Shown piece after piece: positions 52,240 to 61,705 of a stretch of 64,000 nt of DNA. Each line of letters opens with the position of its first letter. The stretch's first letter is position 1. Below the pieces are notes generated by a model. It saw only the letters and a list, made by a program, of their open reading frames with translations. It was not told where the DNA came from and ran no database searches. Position numbers and translations under genes: made by a program. Source of the stretch: Zunongwangia pacifica (GTDB lineage: Bacteria > Bacteroidota > Bacteroidia > Flavobacteriales > Flavobacteriaceae); NCBI RefSeq assembly GCF_023499215.1, contig NZ_JAKHSK010000019.1, positions 22,109 through 86,108 of the forward strand. Reading direction: 5' to 3'.

Positions 52240-52746
52240 TTAAGGAATCAAGCATTTTGTGATTTCATAAAGAGAAATTCCTATAGCCTGGGCAACATTC
52301 ATGCTGCTATTATTCCCAAACATAGGAATATGCACAATGTGATCGCATAGATTTAATACTTCTTCGGAAATGCCAAAATTTTCATGTCCGGCAACGAGTA
52401 CTACTTTTTCTGAATGCTTTAATTGTAATTGCGGAAGTGGAATGCTATTCTGGGTAATTTCAAGAGCAATGATTTTATAGCCTTCTGCTTTTTTCTGCTT
52501 TATTATTGTTGACGAATTTTCTGAAAACTGAAAATTTACATATTCGTGCGTGCTTCTGGAAGTCTTCTTTAATCGATTGCTACTTAAATTAGGCTCGATT
52601 CCGCAGAAAATAATTTCTTCAACATGAAAAGCATCGCTTAACCTAAAGATACTCCCTATATTCGCTTCTCCCGAAATATGGTCTAAGACCAGGCTTACCG
52701 GAAACTTTTTATTGCTGAATTTATTTTGGGAATGATTAAGTTGCAT
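52240..52746 (-). CDS. SpoU/TrmH-family RNA 2'-O-methyltransferase
   Basis: The start at 52746 (MQLNHSQNKFS) avoids the 17-bp overlap of the longer frame. The knot-type MTase has SLVLDHISGEANIGSIFRLSDAF (motif 1), VLVAGHENFGISEEVL (motif 2) and VHIPMFGNNSSMNVAQAIGISLYE (motif 3). Length (168 residues) fits a small family member; the target RNA is unknown. Confidence 0.9.
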   Translation of the reverse strand: MQLNHSQNKFSNKKFPVSLVLDHISGEANIGSIFRLSDAFHVEEIIFCGIEPNLSSNRLKKTSRSTHEYVNFQFSENSSTIIKQKKAEGYKIIALEITQNSIPLPQLQLKHSEKVVLVAGHENFGISEEVLNLCDHIVHIPMFGNNSSMNVAQAIGISLYEITKCLIP

Positions 52747-52747
52747 C

Positions 52748-53395
52748 TTAGTTTTCAAAGGCATATTTTATAATATTGGCTCCCATTTGTAATGCTTTTA
52801 GGCGGACTTCTTCGGGGTCATGATGTACTTCCTCATTTTCCCAGCCATCCCCAAGATCACTTTCAAATGTAAAAAGCAACACCAATCTACCATTGTCAAA
52901 AATACCAAACGCCTGGGGTCGTTTCCCGTCGTGCTCATGTATTTTGGGTAGGCCATTACTAAATTCAAATTGGGAATGAAAAATAGGATGAGAAGCAGGC
53001 AATTCCTGTAATTCTTTGTCTGGAAAAACTTTTTTTAGCGCTGTAATTAAATATTGCCGCATTCCATAATTATCATCGATATGTAAAAACCCGCCTCCCA
53101 AAAGGTAATTTCTTAAGTTTTCAGCTTCATTTTCAGAAAACACAACGTTACCATGTCCTGTCATGTGCACAAACGGGTACATAAATATTTCAGGCCCGTC
53201 GGGATTTACCGTGACCGGTTTTTGATCTAAACTTGTAGCGATATTTTTATTACAAAAATCGATAAGATTGGGTAGGGCAGTAGGATTAGCATACCAGTCG
53301 CCACCACCATTATATTTTAAAAGCGCAATTTTTTGGGCATGCATAGCCTGAAGTCCAAAAATAAAAATGAAGCTTAAAATGCACTTTTTTAGCAT
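52748..53395 (-). CDS. DUF4159 protein
   Basis: The 215-residue secreted protein has a signal peptide (cut after MHA-Q) and DUF4159 motifs: YNGGGDWYANPTALPNLIDFC, MTGHGNVVFSENEAENLRNYL and GGGFLHIDDNYGMRQY. The family fold is a glutamine-amidotransferase-like domain. It is conserved next to RsmE in Bacteroidota. Function unknown. Confidence 0.9.
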   Translation of the reverse strand: MLKKCILSFIFIFGLQAMHAQKIALLKYNGGGDWYANPTALPNLIDFCNKNIATSLDQKPVTVNPDGPEIFMYPFVHMTGHGNVVFSENEAENLRNYLLGGGFLHIDDNYGMRQYLITALKKVFPDKELQELPASHPIFHSQFEFSNGLPKIHEHDGKRPQAFGIFDNGRLVLLFTFESDLGDGWENEEVHHDPEEVRLKALQMGANIIKYAFEN

Positions 53396-53400
53396 AGCGT

Positions 53401-54114
53401 TTATTCGGTTTCGTTGATTAAATTTATGGTGTGACAGGCTACAATAGCTGCAGTTTCGGTACGTAAACGGCTTGTACCTAAACTTACCGGAGAAAAATCA
53501 TTATCTAAAGCCAGTTTTATTTCTTCAGGAGAAAAATCACCTTCAGGACCAATTAAAATTAAAGTATCGCTTAAAGCTGCCGCAGCGTTTTGAAGTAAAA
53601 CTCTTGGCTGATCGTCCTCGCAATGCGCAATAAATTTTTCACCTTCAAATGGGTTTTCTACAAACTCTGTAAAGGCTACGGGTTCGTTTAATTTAGGCAT
53701 CCTAAAATGTAGCGATTGCTTCATGGCACTTTGTAAAACGCGCTCGTAACGATCTAGTTTTACCACCTTACGCTCTGAATGCTCGCAAATAACCGGTGTA
53801 ATTTCGTCGATACCGATTTCTGTAGCTTTTTCTAAAAACCATTCATAACGATCGTTCATTTTAGTTGGAGCCACCGCCAGGTGCAGCCAGTAGTTTGGTC
53901 TTGCCTGTTTTTCGGTATCAATAATTTTGGCGATACATTGCTTAATATCGGCATTGATAATCTGCGCGGTAAAAAGCAGGCCTTTGCCGTTGGTCACTTT
54001 TAATAGGGCACCCTCGGCACGTCGTAATACCTTTATAATATGCTTACTTTCTTCTCTGCTAAAAACAATTTGCTGAGCAGATTCCTCGATATCTGGCTGA
54101 AAAAATAGTTGCAT
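53401..54114 (-). CDS. rsmE: 16S rRNA (uracil-1498-N3)-methyltransferase
   Basis: The 237-residue protein has the PUA-like N-terminus (HIIKVLRRAEGALLKVTNGKG), the conserved APTKMNDRYEWFLEKATEIGID and the knot motifs LILIGPEGDFSPEEI and VSLGTSRLRTETAAIVA. Length is typical. It methylates N3 of U1498 in 16S rRNA. It lies 2 bp before the TsaD stop and upstream of DUF4159. Confidence 0.95.
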   Translation of the reverse strand: MQLFFQPDIEESAQQIVFSREESKHIIKVLRRAEGALLKVTNGKGLLFTAQIINADIKQCIAKIIDTEKQARPNYWLHLAVAPTKMNDRYEWFLEKATEIGIDEITPVICEHSERKVVKLDRYERVLQSAMKQSLHFRMPKLNEPVAFTEFVENPFEGEKFIAHCEDDQPRVLLQNAAAALSDTLILIGPEGDFSPEEIKLALDNDFSPVSLGTSRLRTETAAIVACHTINLINETE

Positions 54115-54116
54115 GT

Positions 54117-55154
54117 TTATATTTTATATCGTGCCTGTGCGGTTGTGGAAAAATCTGAAAATTCCTTTTTAAGGTATTTATAATGTCCTGCGATTGCAAT
54201 CATGGCGGCGTTATCTGTAGTATACTCAAATTTAGGAATAAAACATTGCCACTTATAGCGTTTCTCAGCATCATAAAGTGCATTTCTAATTCCGCTATTC
54301 GCTGAAACTCCACCACCAATGGCTACCCGGTTGATTCCGGTTTCTTTCACCGCTTTTTTAAGCTTGTCCATTAGTATTTCAACGATAGTATATTGAATAG
54401 ACGCACAAATATCTTTAAGGTTTTTTTCAATAAAATCAGGATCTTCCCGGGTTTGCTTTTCGATAAAATAAAGCACTGCGGTTTTAAATCCGCTAAAGCT
54501 AAAATTTAGTCCGCTAACTTTTGGTTTTGGAAATTTAAAAGCTTTAGGATCTCCTTCGTTAGCATATTTATCCACTAACGGCCCGCCGGGGTAAGGGAGT
54601 CCCAAAATTTTTGCACTTTTATCAAAGGCTTCGCCCACAGCATCATCTGTAGTTTCACCAATAACTTCCATCGAAAAATAATCATTTACCTTAACAATCT
54701 GGGTATGACCACCACTAATCGTCATAGCTAAGAATGGAAATGCCGGTTTTTTAAATCCTTCTTCTTCTATAAAATGAGCTAAGATATGCGCCTGCATGTG
54801 ATTAACCTCAATAAGAGGAATACCTAAACCCATTGCCAGACTTTTAGCAAAAGAGGTTCCTACAAGTAAAGAACCCATTAGTCCCGGTCCTCTTGTAAAA
54901 GCGATTGCAGATATCTCTTTTTTACCGATATTTGCCTTCGCAATGGCTTGATGGATTACAGGCACAATGTTTTGTTGATGCGCTCGTGAAGCCAGCTCGG
55001 GCACTACACCACCATATTGTTGGTGTACTTGTTGGGTTGCTACAATATTAGATTGTATTTTGCCGTTGCAAAGTACAGCAGCAGCAGTGTCGTCACAAGA
55101 GGATTCTATTCCTAAAATATAGATATCTTCAGCTATTTGCGGTTTATTGGGCAT
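54117..55154 (-). CDS. tsaD: tRNA N6-threonylcarbamoyladenosine synthase subunit
   Basis: The start at 55154 (MPNKPQIAEDIY) is chosen because the added 14 codons in the longer frame are not family-like. Motifs ILGIESSCDDTAAAVL, the metal site VNHMQAHILAHFI, SGGHTQIV and GGGVSANSGIRNAL are all present. It transfers the threonylcarbamoyl group to A37 of ANN-decoding tRNAs, with TsaB, C and E elsewhere. It is divergent from the TamB-like gene. Confidence 0.96.
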   Translation of the reverse strand: MPNKPQIAEDIYILGIESSCDDTAAAVLCNGKIQSNIVATQQVHQQYGGVVPELASRAHQQNIVPVIHQAIAKANIGKKEISAIAFTRGPGLMGSLLVGTSFAKSLAMGLGIPLIEVNHMQAHILAHFIEEEGFKKPAFPFLAMTISGGHTQIVKVNDYFSMEVIGETTDDAVGEAFDKSAKILGLPYPGGPLVDKYANEGDPKAFKFPKPKVSGLNFSFSGFKTAVLYFIEKQTREDPDFIEKNLKDICASIQYTIVEILMDKLKKAVKETGINRVAIGGGVSANSGIRNALYDAEKRYKWQCFIPKFEYTTDNAAMIAIAGHYKYLKKEFSDFSTTAQARYKI

Positions 55155-55229
55155 AAAATTTGTTAAATGGAGTACAAAGTTAAAACATAAAAGCATATCA
55201 AAAAATTCTGGAAAATATTAACTAGAACA

Positions 55230-58200
55230 TTGGTAGGATTGCTTTTGTTATTTATCCTGCTGCTTATTGTTTTTTCTATTCCTGCCGTACAGACTTCTTT
55301 AGCTGAAAAACTTACCAAGACCTTAAGAGAAAACAACGATGTAAATATCGAAATTGGGCGTGTATCCTTAAGTTATTTTGGAGATGTACAGATTAATGAG
55401 ATCTTTATTGAAGATCACCACCAGGACACTTTAATTTACACCAAAGAACTAAAAACTTCTATTTTAGGCCTGCGGAATATCTTTAATAATTCTCCAAATC
55501 TTGGAAAAACTACCTTGCAGCAATTTAAAATGCGTATGCACCGCTATGAAGGGGAAGATTTGGATAATATGGGCGTTTTTATCAATAAATTAAGCTCAGA
55601 TTCTACCTCTAGCGGCAAACCTTTTACATTAAGTGTTTCAAATCTTCAGGTTTTAGATGGGAAATATAGCTTTATCGATGAAAATAATAAATACCCCGAA
55701 ATCATCAAATTTGACGAATTAGGGATTAATGCGGATGATTTTATCGTGGAAGGACCAGAGATAAGAGCAGCTATTAAGTTGATTAGGGCCCATGATAAGC
55801 GGGGAATGCAAATTAACCGTTTAAGCACAGATTTTCTTTATAACCCTACCGATATGCGGTTGGATAGTCTGGAGATTATTACAAAGAACTCAGAAATTTA
55901 TGCTGATATTCATTTAAACTACCAGGAAGGTGATTTTGGCGATTTCTTCAATAAGGTAAAAATTAATGCTGCATTTAAAGAATCACAGATTTCTTCTACA
56001 GATCTGGGGGTGTTTTATGATGCCTTCGGAAAAGATGAAAAACTCAATTTAAGTAGTGAATTAAGCGGAACTTTAAATGATCTTCAATTAAACGATGTTC
56101 AGCTTTTTGGTCTGGATCGCAGTGCTCTTTATGGGGACCTTAAGCTTAAAGGCGCGTTTACCGGGGAACCTCAGGATTTTCAGTTAAGCGGTACATTACG
56201 TAATTTTTCATCCAACTATTATGATCTTGTGAACTTCTTACCGGGAATTTTACAGGGTAAACTTCCGCAGCAATTAAGCACGTTTGGTAGCGTTAGGGTG
56301 ATAGGAAATACCACAATTACCAGTTCTTCTGTGGCTATGGATGTGGAGATTAATTCACAGTTAGGAAGTGCTAAGGCCGATCTTGATTTTATAAATTTAA
56401 ATGGTGGGGATAACGCAGGATACTCTGGTAATCTTAAAGTTAAAGATTTTAATATTGGTCGCTTAATTGAAAATAAACAGGTAGGAAAAACTTCTTTCAA
56501 TTTAGATATTAAAGGAACTGGTTTTACTGCAGATAATCTAAATACCCAATTAAGGGGGCAGATTTCAAAACTGGGCTTTAAAGGATATAAATACACCAAT
56601 ATTCGCGTGATTGGTAACATGCGAGCTCCTGTTTTTAATGGGAACCTGGCCATTAACGATCCTAACCTTAGGATGGAATTTAATGGTTTGGCAGATTTAT
56701 CTTCAGAAATTAATAATTACGATTTTGAAGCTTCTATAGGTTATGCCGATCTTTATAAAATGAACATCATTAATCGTGATACGATCTCTATTTTTAAAGG
56801 AGATGTAATTATGAATATGGAAGGCACCAGTATTAATGATGCGGTAGGAGAGATTTTATTACTGAATACATCGTACGAAAATCCTATGGATTTATATCGA
56901 TTTGACGATTTTAGTATAAAATCCAGCTTTGCTGGTGATGTGCGTACGATTGAAATAAAAAGCCCCGATGTGATTAACGGGCAAATGAAAGGGAGGTTTA
57001 ATCTTTCTGAATTACAGGCGCTTTTTCAAAACTCCATCGGTTCTATTTACACCAATTACGAGCCTAATGTGATTACCAACAATCAATACATGGAGTTTGA
57101 TTTTGATATCTATAATAAGATCGTCGAAGTTTTTTATCCAGATTTAACCTTATCACCAAATACGTTTATAAGAGGGCGGGTAGAATCTGATGAATCTGAA
57201 TTTAAACTGAATTTTAGATCGCCAAGGATCGATTTGTTTAATAATATGTTTCAGGAGGTAAATCTTCAGGTAGACAATACCAATCCTATTTACAACACCT
57301 ATTTTGAAGCTGATAGCGTGGCTACCGGCACGTATAATTTTTCAGAATTCAGCTTTATCAATGTAACCCAGCGTGACACCCTATTTATTCGATCTGAATT
57401 TAAAGGGGGAAAATACGACCGCGATGTTTTTAACCTGAATTTATTTCATACAATTAATAAAGAAAATCAGTCGGTTGTAGGTATTCAGCGTAGCGACTTA
57501 ACCTTTAAAAACAATACCTGGTATATAAATCAGGATCGGAATAAAAACAACAAATTTATTTTTGAAAATAGCTTTAGGGATATTACTATCGATTCCTTGG
57601 TGATGAATCATGGGAATGAGGAAATTCGGTTAAGTGGTGCGGTTAGGGATTCGACCTATAAAGATCTTAAAATGGAATTTAGCGATGTAGATCTTTATAA
57701 AATCACTCCCGAAATTGATAGTCTTGATATTGGAGGAAGGCTGAATGGGAAATTAGACGTACTTCAGGAAAAGGGAGCCTATTACCCAAACACCTCGATG
57801 GTAATCGATTCTTTATCCATTAATAAAATCCTTTTGGGAAACATGCAATTGGACGTTTCAGGGAACGAAAATTTAACCAATTATACCGTTAATGCCAGCC
57901 TTCAAAAAGAAGATATAGAATCCCTATCGGCCATTGGGAATATTAATGTTGAAGGACAACAGCCTACGATCGATCTAACTATCGATCTTCAGAAACTTAA
58001 CGTGGCCGCTTTTAGTCCGCTGGGAGGCGATGTGTTAAGCAATATTAGAGGCTTTGCTTCGGGATCGGCTACGGTAACCGGTAATTATAAAAACCCTGAT
58101 TTTGGGGGTAGTTTAAGCCTGAATAATGCCGGTTTAACGATACCTTATCTTAATGTAGATATAGATTTTTTAAATGAGGCTCAGGTAAACCTTAGCCAAC

Positions 58201-59648
58201 AAAAGTTTGTATTCGATAATATCGATATTCAGGATACAAAATATAAAACAAAAGGTGTGCTGGACGGTAGTATTTCACATAAAAACTTTTCAGAATGGTT
58301 TTTAGATTTGGGGATTACTACCGATAGATTACTCGTTTTGGATACAGAGGCTGAAGAAGATGCCCTTTACTACGGAACTGCATTTATTAGTGGAGACGCA
58401 ACTATTGAAGGGCCTACAGATCAATTGAAGATAGAAGTTAATGCAACCACTGAAAAAGGAACCATTTTTAAGATTCCGCTTAGTGATGAAGAATCGGTTG
58501 GAGACAACTCTTATATTCATTTTTTAACTCCGGAAGAAAAAGCGGCGCGAGCGGCAGGAGAGGAGATTGAAATTCCTGAAGTAAAAGGGATAGAACTGGT
58601 TTTTGATTTAGATGTCACCAAAGATGCCGAAGTAGAAGTAGTGATCGATAAAACCAGCGGAAGTACCTTAAGAGGGCGTGGTGCAGGAAACCTGCTTTTA
58701 GAAATAAATACTAATGGTAAATTTAATATGTGGGGGGATTTTATCGTTTATGAAGGTGTTTATAATTTTAAATATGCAGGACTGGTTCAAAAAGTATTTA
58801 ATGTAAAATCTGGAGGGAGTATTAACTGGGATGGAAATCCATTACGAGCGCAATTAGATGTGAGCGCGGTATATTCTTTAAATGCTAACCCTGCCGTTTT
58901 ACTTGAAAATCCATCGATAAACCGTAAAATCCCGGTCGATGTGGTGATTAATTTACAGGGACAGATCATTCAGCCAGAGATAAATTTCGATATTCAGTTT
59001 CCTACCGCCAGTTCTGTAGTGCGATCTGAGTTAGAATACCGAATGGATGATAGGGCTAGTAGAGAGCTTCAGGCATTATTCCTGGTTACTCAAAACGCTT
59101 TTTATAGTGAATTTGGCTTAAGGCAAACCGCAATTACCGGAACTTTAGCTGAACGGGCATCCAGTATCGTTAATGATATTTTTGCCGATGAAGATGGCAA
59201 ATTTCAGGTGGGAGTTAATTATGTTCAGGGAGACCGTACACCAGACCAGCAAACGGTAGACCGATTTGGATTAACCTTAAGCACTCAAATTAGCGAACGC
59301 GTTTTAATTAATGGTCAGGTTGGGGTACCAATAGGAGGGACTACAGAATCTGTGATTGTAGGGGATTTAGAGATCGATTTTCTTTTAAACGAAGATGGTT
59401 CTTTAAGGGCTACTGTATTTAACCGAGAGAATAATATTCAGTTTATTGGTGAAGAAATAGGGTTTACCCAGGGTGTAGGACTTACCTATTCGGTAGATTT
59501 TGACACGTTTAAAGAATTAATACGAAAAATAACCAATAAAGAATTAAAAGTTAAAAATACGCAAAAGCCTAAAGAAGAGAAGATAGATGCGAAAAATTCT
59601 TTAGCGCCAGATTATATACATTTTCCTAAAGAAGATGGGGACTTATAA
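55230..59648 (+). CDS. TamB-like translocation/assembly protein
   Basis: The 1472-residue protein has an N-terminal membrane anchor (GLLLLFILLLIVFSIPAVQT), a long repetitive beta-rich body, and the C-terminal DUF490 domain, where KMWGDFIVYEGVYNFKY-like strands and FQVGVNYVQGDRTPDQQTVDRFGLTLSTQISERVLINGQVGVPIGG are seen. It would bridge inner and outer membrane and carry lipids or assist barrel assembly. The apparent start is TTG 55230. Codons before it (KHIKKFWKILTRT) look coding, and an in-frame ATG 55167 is cut off by TAA at 55188-55190. Confidence 0.85.
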   Translation: MVGLLLLFILLLIVFSIPAVQTSLAEKLTKTLRENNDVNIEIGRVSLSYFGDVQINEIFIEDHHQDTLIYTKELKTSILGLRNIFNNSPNLGKTTLQQFKMRMHRYEGEDLDNMGVFINKLSSDSTSSGKPFTLSVSNLQVLDGKYSFIDENNKYPEIIKFDELGINADDFIVEGPEIRAAIKLIRAHDKRGMQINRLSTDFLYNPTDMRLDSLEIITKNSEIYADIHLNYQEGDFGDFFNKVKINAAFKESQISSTDLGVFYDAFGKDEKLNLSSELSGTLNDLQLNDVQLFGLDRSALYGDLKLKGAFTGEPQDFQLSGTLRNFSSNYYDLVNFLPGILQGKLPQQLSTFGSVRVIGNTTITSSSVAMDVEINSQLGSAKADLDFINLNGGDNAGYSGNLKVKDFNIGRLIENKQVGKTSFNLDIKGTGFTADNLNTQLRGQISKLGFKGYKYTNIRVIGNMRAPVFNGNLAINDPNLRMEFNGLADLSSEINNYDFEASIGYADLYKMNIINRDTISIFKGDVIMNMEGTSINDAVGEILLLNTSYENPMDLYRFDDFSIKSSFAGDVRTIEIKSPDVINGQMKGRFNLSELQALFQNSIGSIYTNYEPNVITNNQYMEFDFDIYNKIVEVFYPDLTLSPNTFIRGRVESDESEFKLNFRSPRIDLFNNMFQEVNLQVDNTNPIYNTYFEADSVATGTYNFSEFSFINVTQRDTLFIRSEFKGGKYDRDVFNLNLFHTINKENQSVVGIQRSDLTFKNNTWYINQDRNKNNKFIFENSFRDITIDSLVMNHGNEEIRLSGAVRDSTYKDLKMEFSDVDLYKITPEIDSLDIGGRLNGKLDVLQEKGAYYPNTSMVIDSLSINKILLGNMQLDVSGNENLTNYTVNASLQKEDIESLSAIGNINVEGQQPTIDLTIDLQKLNVAAFSPLGGDVLSNIRGFASGSATVTGNYKNPDFGGSLSLNNAGLTIPYLNVDIDFLNEAQVNLSQQKFVFDNIDIQDTKYKTKGVLDGSISHKNFSEWFLDLGITTDRLLVLDTEAEEDALYYGTAFISGDATIEGPTDQLKIEVNATTEKGTIFKIPLSDEESVGDNSYIHFLTPEEKAARAAGEEIEIPEVKGIELVFDLDVTKDAEVEVVIDKTSGSTLRGRGAGNLLLEINTNGKFNMWGDFIVYEGVYNFKYAGLVQKVFNVKSGGSINWDGNPLRAQLDVSAVYSLNANPAVLLENPSINRKIPVDVVINLQGQIIQPEINFDIQFPTASSVVRSELEYRMDDRASRELQALFLVTQNAFYSEFGLRQTAITGTLAERASSIVNDIFADEDGKFQVGVNYVQGDRTPDQQTVDRFGLTLSTQISERVLINGQVGVPIGGTTESVIVGDLEIDFLLNEDGSLRATVFNRENNIQFIGEEIGFTQGVGLTYSVDFDTFKELIRKITNKELKVKNTQKPKEEKIDAKNSLAPDYIHFPKEDGDL

Positions 59649-59746
59649 TGTAAGAAAAAAAGAATATTTATTGTTAATTTAATCACCGTTTAGCTTACTA
59701 TTTTCAGCTATACTTCGTAATTTTACACCTCAAATATCGAACACCT

Positions 59747-60733
59747 ATGAGTAAAAAAATTAATCGAATTGGAGTAATCACTTCTGGCGGAGATTCTCCA
59801 GGTATGAATGCTGCTATTCGCGCTGTTGTTAGAACCTGTTCCTACTATCATTTAAGCTGTTATGGATTTTATAATGGATATAACGGACTTATAAACGGAA
59901 ATTTTGAAGAACTTGATGCTCGTAGTGTACGAAATATAATTAATCTGGGAGGTACTTTTCTTAAGAGTGCACGCTCTAAAGAATTTAGAACTAAAGAAGG
60001 ACGGGAGAAGGCTTATAAGGTGCTAAAAAAAGAGCAAGTAGACGGCCTGATCCTTATTGGAGGTGATGGAACCTTTACAGGGGGGCAGATTTTTAGTCGC
60101 GAGTATGATATTCCTGTTATTGGAGTTCCCGGAACTATAGATAATGATATCTACGGAACTTCACATACCATTGGTTACGATACCGCTCTAAATACCGTAG
60201 TGGAAGCTATCGATAAAATTAGGGACACAGCGAGCTCTCATGATCGTTTATTCTTTATTGAGGTTATGGGGCGTGATGCCGGTTTTATCGCATTAAATAC
60301 GGGTATTGGAGCGGGAGCAGAGGAAATTTTAATTCCTGAAGAGAATTTAGGATTAGATCGATTATTAGATTCCTTAGAAAAGAGTAGAAGATCTGGAAAA
60401 AGCTCGAGTATTGTAATTGTATCTGAAGGAGACAAAATTGGTAAAAACGTATTTCAATTAGCCGATTATGTAAAAGAAAACCTGCCTTATTACGATGCCA
60501 AAGTAACTGTTTTAGGACATATTCAACGTGGGGGAATCCCTTCTTGCTTTGATCGTGTTTTAGCCAGTAGAATGTCTGTAAAGGCGGTAGAATTGTTATT
60601 GGATGGGCAGAAAAACGTAATGGTGGGCTTAAAAGATGATGATATCATTACCTGTCCTTTAGACGATGTAATTCACGAAAAACCAAAAATCAATAAAGAT
60701 TTACTTAGAATCTCAGAAATTCTTTCTACTTAA
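59747..60733 (+). CDS. pfkA: 6-phosphofructokinase
   Basis: The 328-residue protein has the ATP loop GVITSGGDSPGMNAAIRAVV (~8-27), the GGDGTFTGG motif near residue 103, PGTIDNDIYGT and EVMGRDAGFIAL. The substrate-binding Asp in TIDND is present. Length and motifs fit ATP-dependent PfkA. It commits fructose 6-phosphate to glycolysis. The stop codon overlaps the mgsA start by one base, so the two are translationally linked. The 98-bp upstream gap holds no clear TAnnTTTG box. Confidence 0.97.
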   Translation: MSKKINRIGVITSGGDSPGMNAAIRAVVRTCSYYHLSCYGFYNGYNGLINGNFEELDARSVRNIINLGGTFLKSARSKEFRTKEGREKAYKVLKKEQVDGLILIGGDGTFTGGQIFSREYDIPVIGVPGTIDNDIYGTSHTIGYDTALNTVVEAIDKIRDTASSHDRLFFIEVMGRDAGFIALNTGIGAGAEEILIPEENLGLDRLLDSLEKSRRSGKSSSIVIVSEGDKIGKNVFQLADYVKENLPYYDAKVTVLGHIQRGGIPSCFDRVLASRMSVKAVELLLDGQKNVMVGLKDDDIITCPLDDVIHEKPKINKDLLRISEILST

Positions 60734-61098
60734 TGAAGACAATAGCAATTATCGCCCACAATGGAAAGAAGGCTGAAATGGTACAATTTCTTAATGAATA
60801 CCGTAACGTTTTAGAGTCCAAAGAAATACGGCTAATCTCTACCGGTACAACCGGTAGCAAGGCTGAAACCGCAGGTTTTGAAGTTGAAAAACTATTGTCT
60901 GGACCACTTGGAGGAGATGCCCAGATTGCAAGTCGGCTTGCAGAAGGAAAAGTGGATATGGTTATATTTTTTAGAGATCCAATGGATAAACATCCACATG
61001 AACCAGACATTTTTATGCTTATGAGATTGTGCGATGTGCATAACATTCCTTTAGCCACAAACCCGGCTACGGCAAAACTTTTAATAGAAGCATTTTAA
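60733..61098 (+). CDS. mgsA: Methylglyoxal synthase
   Basis: The 121-residue protein has the family points: AIIAHNGKKAEM (His), STGTTGSKAET (phosphate loop), SGPLGGDAQIASRLAEGKVDMVIFFRDPMDKHPHEPD (catalytic Asp residues) and LATNPATAKLLIEAF. E. coli MgsA is longer (about 152). It turns dihydroxyacetone phosphate into methylglyoxal, a bypass of lower glycolysis. ATG at 60733 shares its first A with the pfkA stop. Confidence 0.94.
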   Translation: MKTIAIIAHNGKKAEMVQFLNEYRNVLESKEIRLISTGTTGSKAETAGFEVEKLLSGPLGGDAQIASRLAEGKVDMVIFFRDPMDKHPHEPDIFMLMRLCDVHNIPLATNPATAKLLIEAF

Positions 61099-61132
61099 AG
61101 TAAACAGATGATATAGATTGATTTTTTATACA

Positions 61133-61678
61133 TCAATCTAGATCATCTAGTTTAATATCGAAATAGTGAAGTACATCTTTCCAGTTTTTCGCTCTTGAAT
61201 GGTTTTTTACTTTGATATTATGGAAAGCTTCAAATAGCAATGTTTCTCCTTTAAATGGGTCTAAATTTTTGGGATGATCATCAATCATGTAATTGGTGCT
61301 GATGATATGTTTACTTCCACATAAAATAATATTGCGCCAGTCTATAAACGGAAAATATTTTTGAAGCCAGTTTCTTTTTTCAATTAAACTACTGGGAAAT
61401 TCCATTGCAGCCGATACCACATAGACATCGTATTGTTGCTGTAATTTTTTAACTGCTTCAATAGCACCTTCCATTACAGGAACAGTTTCAAAAAAACCGG
61501 GTGTATTGGCGTACTTTCTAATAATTCCTTTTACAGGAAAAGCTTTAGATTCAGATTTACCTTTTAAATCTTCGTGATTTAAAGCTGCTTGGTATTCTTT
61601 ATTATACCAGTTCAGAAAATGTGTTTCTACATCGGCCATAACGCCATCCATATCGATGGCAATGGATTCTTTTTTCAT
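61133..61678 (-). CDS. 5'(3')-deoxyribonucleotidase-like HAD phosphatase
   Basis: The 181-residue HAD protein begins with IAIDMDGVMADVETHF (nucleophile Asp pair DMDG) and has VYVVSAAMEFPSSLIEKRNWL (Ser/Thr motif II) and ILCGSKHIISTNYMIDDHPKNLDPF with the acidic motif IDD. It should dephosphorylate deoxynucleoside monophosphates. Convergent with mgsA. Confidence 0.9.
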   Translation of the reverse strand: MKKESIAIDMDGVMADVETHFLNWYNKEYQAALNHEDLKGKSESKAFPVKGIIRKYANTPGFFETVPVMEGAIEAVKKLQQQYDVYVVSAAMEFPSSLIEKRNWLQKYFPFIDWRNIILCGSKHIISTNYMIDDHPKNLDPFKGETLLFEAFHNIKVKNHSRAKNWKDVLHYFDIKLDDLD

Positions 61679-61705
61679 TTAAAAATTTTTGGCAATGTAC
61701 AAAAG

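Noticed and set aside
56219..56653. 144-residue minus-strand frame inside the TamB-like gene
   Set aside because: It is antisense to a long continuous gene with typical strand repeats and has no start signal or domain of its own.
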